Origin: CAZJFH01 sp964545205 | GTDB lineage: Bacteria; Pseudomonadota; Alphaproteobacteria; Rhodospirillales; Magnetospirillaceae | Assembly: GCA_964545205.1 (NCBI GenBank) | Contig: CAZJFH010000118.1 | Location: 1-7,670, forward strand | Length of the DNA: 7,670 bases | Direction of reading: 5' to 3' | In this document: positions 4,663 to 7,670 of the stretch, one piece after another | Position numbering within the stretch: position 1 is the first letter of the stretch | How the letters are laid out: every line of letters begins with the position of its first letter | Made by a program: the position numbers and the translations under genes | Notes under the pieces: generated by a model | The model's database searches: none | What the model saw: only the letters and a program-made list of their open reading frames with translations | What the model was told of the DNA's origin: nothing

Positions 4663-5400
4663 TCAAGCGCCCGGAAAAAACACGTCGCCGGCCAGCACCC
4701 GCTGGATGCCGCCGCCGGGCAGTTCCAACAGCAATGCGCCGGCTTCGTCAAGTCCGGCGAAGACTCCGGCCTGGACGCGGTCGTCGAGCCGCACCTCGAT
4801 CGGCCGCCCGAGCCCGCGGGCGCGGGCCAGCCAGGCCGCGCGCACCGGCGCGAAGCCTTGCGCGCGCCAGCGCGCCAGCCACGGCGCCAAGGCCGCGCTC
4901 AGCCGGGTCAGAACCTCTTCGGCGCCGACCTCGACGCCGGCGGCCCGCAGGCTGGTGGCGGCGACCAGGGCCGGGTCGGGCGCCTCGGCGACGTCGACGC
5001 CGATGCCGAGCACCAGCAGCGGATCGGCGGTCTCCAGAAGCATGCCGGCCAGCTTGCGCTCGCCCAGCCAGACGTCGTTGGGCCATTTGCAGGCGAAGGG
5101 CAGGCCCGGCGCCAGGGCCGAAAGCGCCTCGACCAGCGCGACGGCGGCGACGAAGCCGAGCTGGGCCGCCTCGGCGAGCGGGCGGCCCGGATCGATCAGG
5201 AACGAGACGTGGAGATTGCCGCGCGGGCTGACCCATGCGCGGCCCCGGCGGCCGCGCCCGGCCGTCTGGGCGCGCGCCCAGACGACGGTGCCGTCTCCCC
5301 TGCCCGCCCGGGCCAGCCGTTTCGCCTCGTCGTTGGTGCTGTCGACGGTGTCGAGCGCGACGAGGGAGAACGGCGGCGCCAGCGCGGGCGGCGCGGTCAT
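4663..5400 (-). CDS. birA: Biotin--[biotin carboxyl-carrier protein] ligase, monofunctional
   Basis: This 245-residue enzyme activates biotin with ATP and attaches it to a lysine of carboxylase carrier proteins. Visible motifs are DSTNDEA (20-26), the biotinyl-AMP loop GRGRRGRAW (48-56), SPRGNLHVSFLI (58-69), KWPNDVW (105-111), KLAGML (116-121) and GIGVDV (132-137). A small C-terminal SH3-like domain has GVFAGLDEAGALLLEL. No N-terminal helix-turn-helix is present, so this is a class I ligase without the repressor function of E. coli BirA. One oddity is Asp136, where I recall Asn in most ligases (GIGxNV). The ATG at 5400 overlaps the nuoN stop as ATGA (5400-5397), giving stop-restart coupling. 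The frame stays open far upstream to 6687, but that part is the out-of-frame shadow of nuoN. coaX follows 16 nt downstream. Confidence 0.95.
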   Translation of the reverse strand: MTAPPALAPPFSLVALDTVDSTNDEAKRLARAGRGDGTVVWARAQTAGRGRRGRAWVSPRGNLHVSFLIDPGRPLAEAAQLGFVAAVALVEALSALAPGLPFACKWPNDVWLGERKLAGMLLETADPLLVLGIGVDVAEAPDPALVAATSLRAAGVEVGAEEVLTRLSAALAPWLARWRAQGFAPVRAAWLARARGLGRPIEVRLDDRVQAGVFAGLDEAGALLLELPGGGIQRVLAGDVFFPGA

Positions 5401-6836
5401 CCCGGGAACAGTGACGCCGCCGCCGCCTGTGCCGAAGCGATCAGCGGCGCCGGGATGACGGTGAAGAACACCATGACGACGGACGACAACGCCATGATGC
5501 CGGTCATCGCGCCGCCGATCGGGCGGTCGAAGGCCTCGAGCGCGTCGTCGAAGTACATGACCTTGATGATGCGCAGATAGTAGAAGGCGCTCACCACGCT
5601 GGTCAGCACGCCGATGACGGCCAGCACCACCAGTCCGGCGTCGATCGCCGCCATGAAGACGTAGAACTTGCCCCAGAACCCGGCCAGCGGCGGGATGCCG
5701 GCCATCGAGAACATGAAGATCGCCATCGCCAGCGCCATCATCGGATGCGTCTTGGCGAGCCCGGCGAGGTCGTCGATGCCCTCGACCAGGCGGCCCTTCT
5801 GGCGCATCGACAGGATGATCGCGAAGGTGCCGACGTTCATGAACAGGTAGATGGCGAAATAGATCAGCACCGCGCGCACGCCGGACTCGCTGCCGGCCGC
5901 GAGGCCGACCAGCGCGTAGCCGATATGGCCGATCGAGCTGTAGGCCATCAGGCGCTTGATGTTGTTCTGCACGATCGCCGCGAAGGCGCCGACGAACATC
6001 GAGGCCACGGCGATGAACACCACCACCTGCTGCCACTGGTCGACCAGCTCGCCGAACGGGCCGACCATCAGGCGGACCAGCAGGGCGAAGGCGGCGATCT
6101 TCGGCGCCACCGCGAAGAAGGCGGTGACCGGCGTCGGCGCGCCCTCGTAGACGTCGGGCGTCCACATGTGGAAGGGCACGGCCGAGATCTTGAACGCCAG
6201 GCCGGCGATCACGAACACGATGCCGACCACGACGCCGGCATGGACGTCGCCGCCCGTCTCGCCGAACACCCGCGCCAGCTGGATGAAGCCGGTCGAGCCG
6301 GCGAAGCCGTAGACCAGCGACGCGCCGTAGAGCAGCAGGCCCGAGGCCAGCGCGCCGAGCACGAAATACTTCAGCCCGGCCTCGGTGGCGCGCGCGTTGT
6401 CGCGCTGGTAGGCGGCGAGGATGTAGAGCGACAGGCTCTGCAGCTCGAGGCCGAGATACAGCGAGATCAGGTCGTTGGCCGAGACCATCATCATCATGCC
6501 GAGCGTGGCGAACAGCATCAGCACCGGGTACTCGAAGCGGCTCAGGCGCTCCTTCTCGAGGAAGCCCAGCGACATGATGATCGCGAAGGCCGAGGCGATC
6601 AGCACCAGGATCTTGGCGTAGCCGGCGAAGCCGTCGACCACGAACATCCCTTCGAACGTGGTGATCGGCGCCGCCGAGGACCCCCACACCATGACCGCGG
6701 CCAGGGCGAGCACGCCCACGGCCATCCAGGCCACCGTGCGCGTGGCGTCCTGCTTCTGGAACACGCCCACCATCAGCAGCGTCATGGCCGCCAGGGCGAC
6801 GAAGATCTCCGGCAGCGCCGGAAACAGGTTCGGCAT
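5397..6836 (-). CDS. nuoN: NADH-quinone oxidoreductase subunit N
   Basis: This 479-residue integral membrane protein is one of the three antiporter-like, proton-translocating subunits of respiratory complex I (Nqo14/ND2 family). It is hydrophobic throughout, consistent with about 14 transmembrane helices. The residues expected for the proton path are present: E131 in LGLELQSLSLYIL (E133 in E. coli), K216 in LAFKISAVPFHMWTPDVYEGAPTP, K246 in VAPKIAAF and K390 in GFWGKFYVF. VQNNIKRLMAYSSIGHIGY (289-307) is the conserved discontinuous-helix region. The start at 6836 was chosen because MPNLFPALPEIF is family-like and AGGAAGGGAG, overlapping the nuoM stop, ends 8 nt upstream; the frame extends to 6902 inside nuoM. 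It follows nuoM by 16 nt and its stop overlaps birA. No frameshift or truncation is seen. Confidence 0.97.
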   Translation of the reverse strand: MPNLFPALPEIFVALAAMTLLMVGVFQKQDATRTVAWMAVGVLALAAVMVWGSSAAPITTFEGMFVVDGFAGYAKILVLIASAFAIIMSLGFLEKERLSRFEYPVLMLFATLGMMMMVSANDLISLYLGLELQSLSLYILAAYQRDNARATEAGLKYFVLGALASGLLLYGASLVYGFAGSTGFIQLARVFGETGGDVHAGVVVGIVFVIAGLAFKISAVPFHMWTPDVYEGAPTPVTAFFAVAPKIAAFALLVRLMVGPFGELVDQWQQVVVFIAVASMFVGAFAAIVQNNIKRLMAYSSIGHIGYALVGLAAGSESGVRAVLIYFAIYLFMNVGTFAIILSMRQKGRLVEGIDDLAGLAKTHPMMALAMAIFMFSMAGIPPLAGFWGKFYVFMAAIDAGLVVLAVIGVLTSVVSAFYYLRIIKVMYFDDALEAFDRPIGGAMTGIMALSSVVMVFFTVIPAPLIASAQAAAASLFPG

Positions 6837-6852
6837 ATCCGACACTCCCTTC

Positions 6853-7670
6853 CTATCGGGCGGCGACCGTGAGGCCCTTCGCCGTCGACAGGGCCAGTTC
6901 ATACTTGTCGATCAGGTTGGCGACCGAGACTTGGATCGGCTCGAGGAAGCTGTCCGGATAGACGCCCATCCAGAACACCAGCACCACAAGCGGCGCGAAA
7001 ACAAGCTTTTCGCGCGCGTTGAGGTCCAGGATGGTCTTGAGGTCGTCGCGGGTCAGCTTGCCGAACACGACACGGCGGTAGAGATACAGCATGTAGGCGG
7101 CGCCCAGGACCAGGCCGGTGGCGGCGAACAAGGCGACCCAGGAATTGACCTGGAACACGCCCAGCAGCACCAGGAACTCGCCGACGAAGCCCGAGGTCCC
7201 GGGCAGGCCGACCGAGGCCAGCATGAAGATCATGAACACCAGCGCATAGGCCGGCATGCGCGTCGCCAGGCCGCCGTAGCGCGCGATCTCGCGGGTGTGC
7301 ATGCGGTCGTAGATCACGCCGACGCACAGGAACAAGGCGCCCGAGACGATGCCGTGGCTCAGCATCTGGTAGATCGAGCCCTCGACGCCCTGGGTGGTCA
7401 GCGAGAACATGCCGATGGTCACGAACGCCATGTGGGCGACCGAGGAATAGGCGATCAGCTTCTTCATGTCCTCCTGCACCAGCGCCACCAGCGAGGTGTA
7501 GATCACGGCGACGATCGACAGCGTGTAGACCAGCGGCGTGAAGAACTCGGTGCCGTAGGGGAACATCGGGATCGAGAAGCGCAGGAAGCCGTAGCCGCCC
7601 ATCTTCAGCAGCACGCCGGCCAGGATCACCGACCCGGCGGTCGGCGCCTCGACGTGGGCGTCGGGCAGCC
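6853..7670 (-). CDS. nuoM: NADH-quinone oxidoreductase subunit M (3' part; 5' end outside window)
   Basis: This is the C-terminal 271 residues of the complex I antiporter-like subunit NuoM (Nqo13/ND4). The frame is open to the window edge and begins with LPDAHVEAPTAGSVILAGVLLKMGGYGFLRF, a hallmark of this subunit; its lysine (LLKMGG) is the central proton-path residue corresponding to K265 of E. coli NuoM. QEDMKKLIAYSSVAHM follows, and GLPGTSGFVGEFLVLLGVF carries a conserved Glu in a later transmembrane helix. About eight hydrophobic helices are visible. The start codon lies to the right of 7670; the GTG at 7629 is internal and not a start. The gene ends with VAAR and TAG at 6855-6853, and the nuoN Shine-Dalgarno begins within this stop. 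nuoL and the other nuo genes would be expected further right. Confidence 0.97.
   Translation of the reverse strand, partial: LPDAHVEAPTAGSVILAGVLLKMGGYGFLRFSIPMFPYGTEFFTPLVYTLSIVAVIYTSLVALVQEDMKKLIAYSSVAHMAFVTIGMFSLTTQGVEGSIYQMLSHGIVSGALFLCVGVIYDRMHTREIARYGGLATRMPAYALVFMIFMLASVGLPGTSGFVGEFLVLLGVFQVNSWVALFAATGLVLGAAYMLYLYRRVVFGKLTRDDLKTILDLNAREKLVFAPLVVLVFWMGVYPDSFLEPIQVSVANLIDKYELALSTAKGLTVAAR

Noticed and set aside
3801..5580. Long plus-strand frames opposite coaX and birA
   Set aside because: No domain or motif is recognisable, composition is Arg/Ala/Pro-rich, and both are antisense to genes with clear catalytic motifs.
5400..6687. Fusion of a long upstream domain to biotin ligase (674-codon open frame)
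   Set aside because: The upstream part is an out-of-frame shadow of nuoN; the ligase starts at ATG 5400 with the normal N-terminus of a class I enzyme.
5745..6872. 375-codon plus-strand frame opposite nuoN
   Set aside because: His/Glu/Asp/Arg-rich product is the mirror of a hydrophobic membrane protein; no ribosome site or family features.

Overview
The window is GC-rich bacterial chromosome and reads as an alphaproteobacterium, probably Rhodospirillales-like. The evidence is the minus-strand order nuoM-nuoN-birA-coaX-rnj-mce, which is a recurrent alphaproteobacterial arrangement (recalled synteny, not searched here), together with strong G/C third codon positions. The protein families are well supported by motifs; the taxonomic placement is an inference.

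Right to left along the minus strand, the window opens inside nuoM, whose 5' part lies beyond base 7670. It continues through nuoN, birA, coaX and rnj with 16-nt gaps or overlaps: nuoM-nuoN 16 nt, nuoN/birA overlapping as ATGA, birA-coaX 16 nt, coaX/rnj overlapping by 11 nt. This looks like one transcription unit with translational coupling. A 135-bp gap follows that carries an 84-bp imperfect palindrome (2109-2192), the most unusual structure in the window. Beyond it lie mce (methylmalonyl-CoA epimerase) and tag (3-methyladenine DNA glycosylase I).

The left part has a different layout. An uncharacterised small plus-strand gene (about 783-1040) runs tail to tail into tag, with a single base between the two stop codons. 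A minus-strand AIG2-type gamma-glutamylcyclotransferase gene (67-597) is divergent from it. The 185-bp divergent region holds a perfect 8+8 inverted repeat, a promoter-like sequence and a short potential leader hairpin. Bases 1-12 look like the 3' end of a terminator for a plus-strand gene outside the window.

Functionally, nuoM and nuoN encode proton-pumping membrane subunits of complex I. birA attaches biotin to carboxylases, coaX makes CoA from pantothenate, and mce works directly downstream of biotin-dependent propionyl-CoA carboxylase. A link between respiration and acyl-CoA/cofactor metabolism is therefore plausible. rnj encodes a ribonuclease for RNA maturation and decay. I found no mobile-element gene, CRISPR array, tRNA, rRNA or clearly new multigene system. 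The candidates for novelty are the palindromic element, the orphan small gene and the divergent regulatory region.
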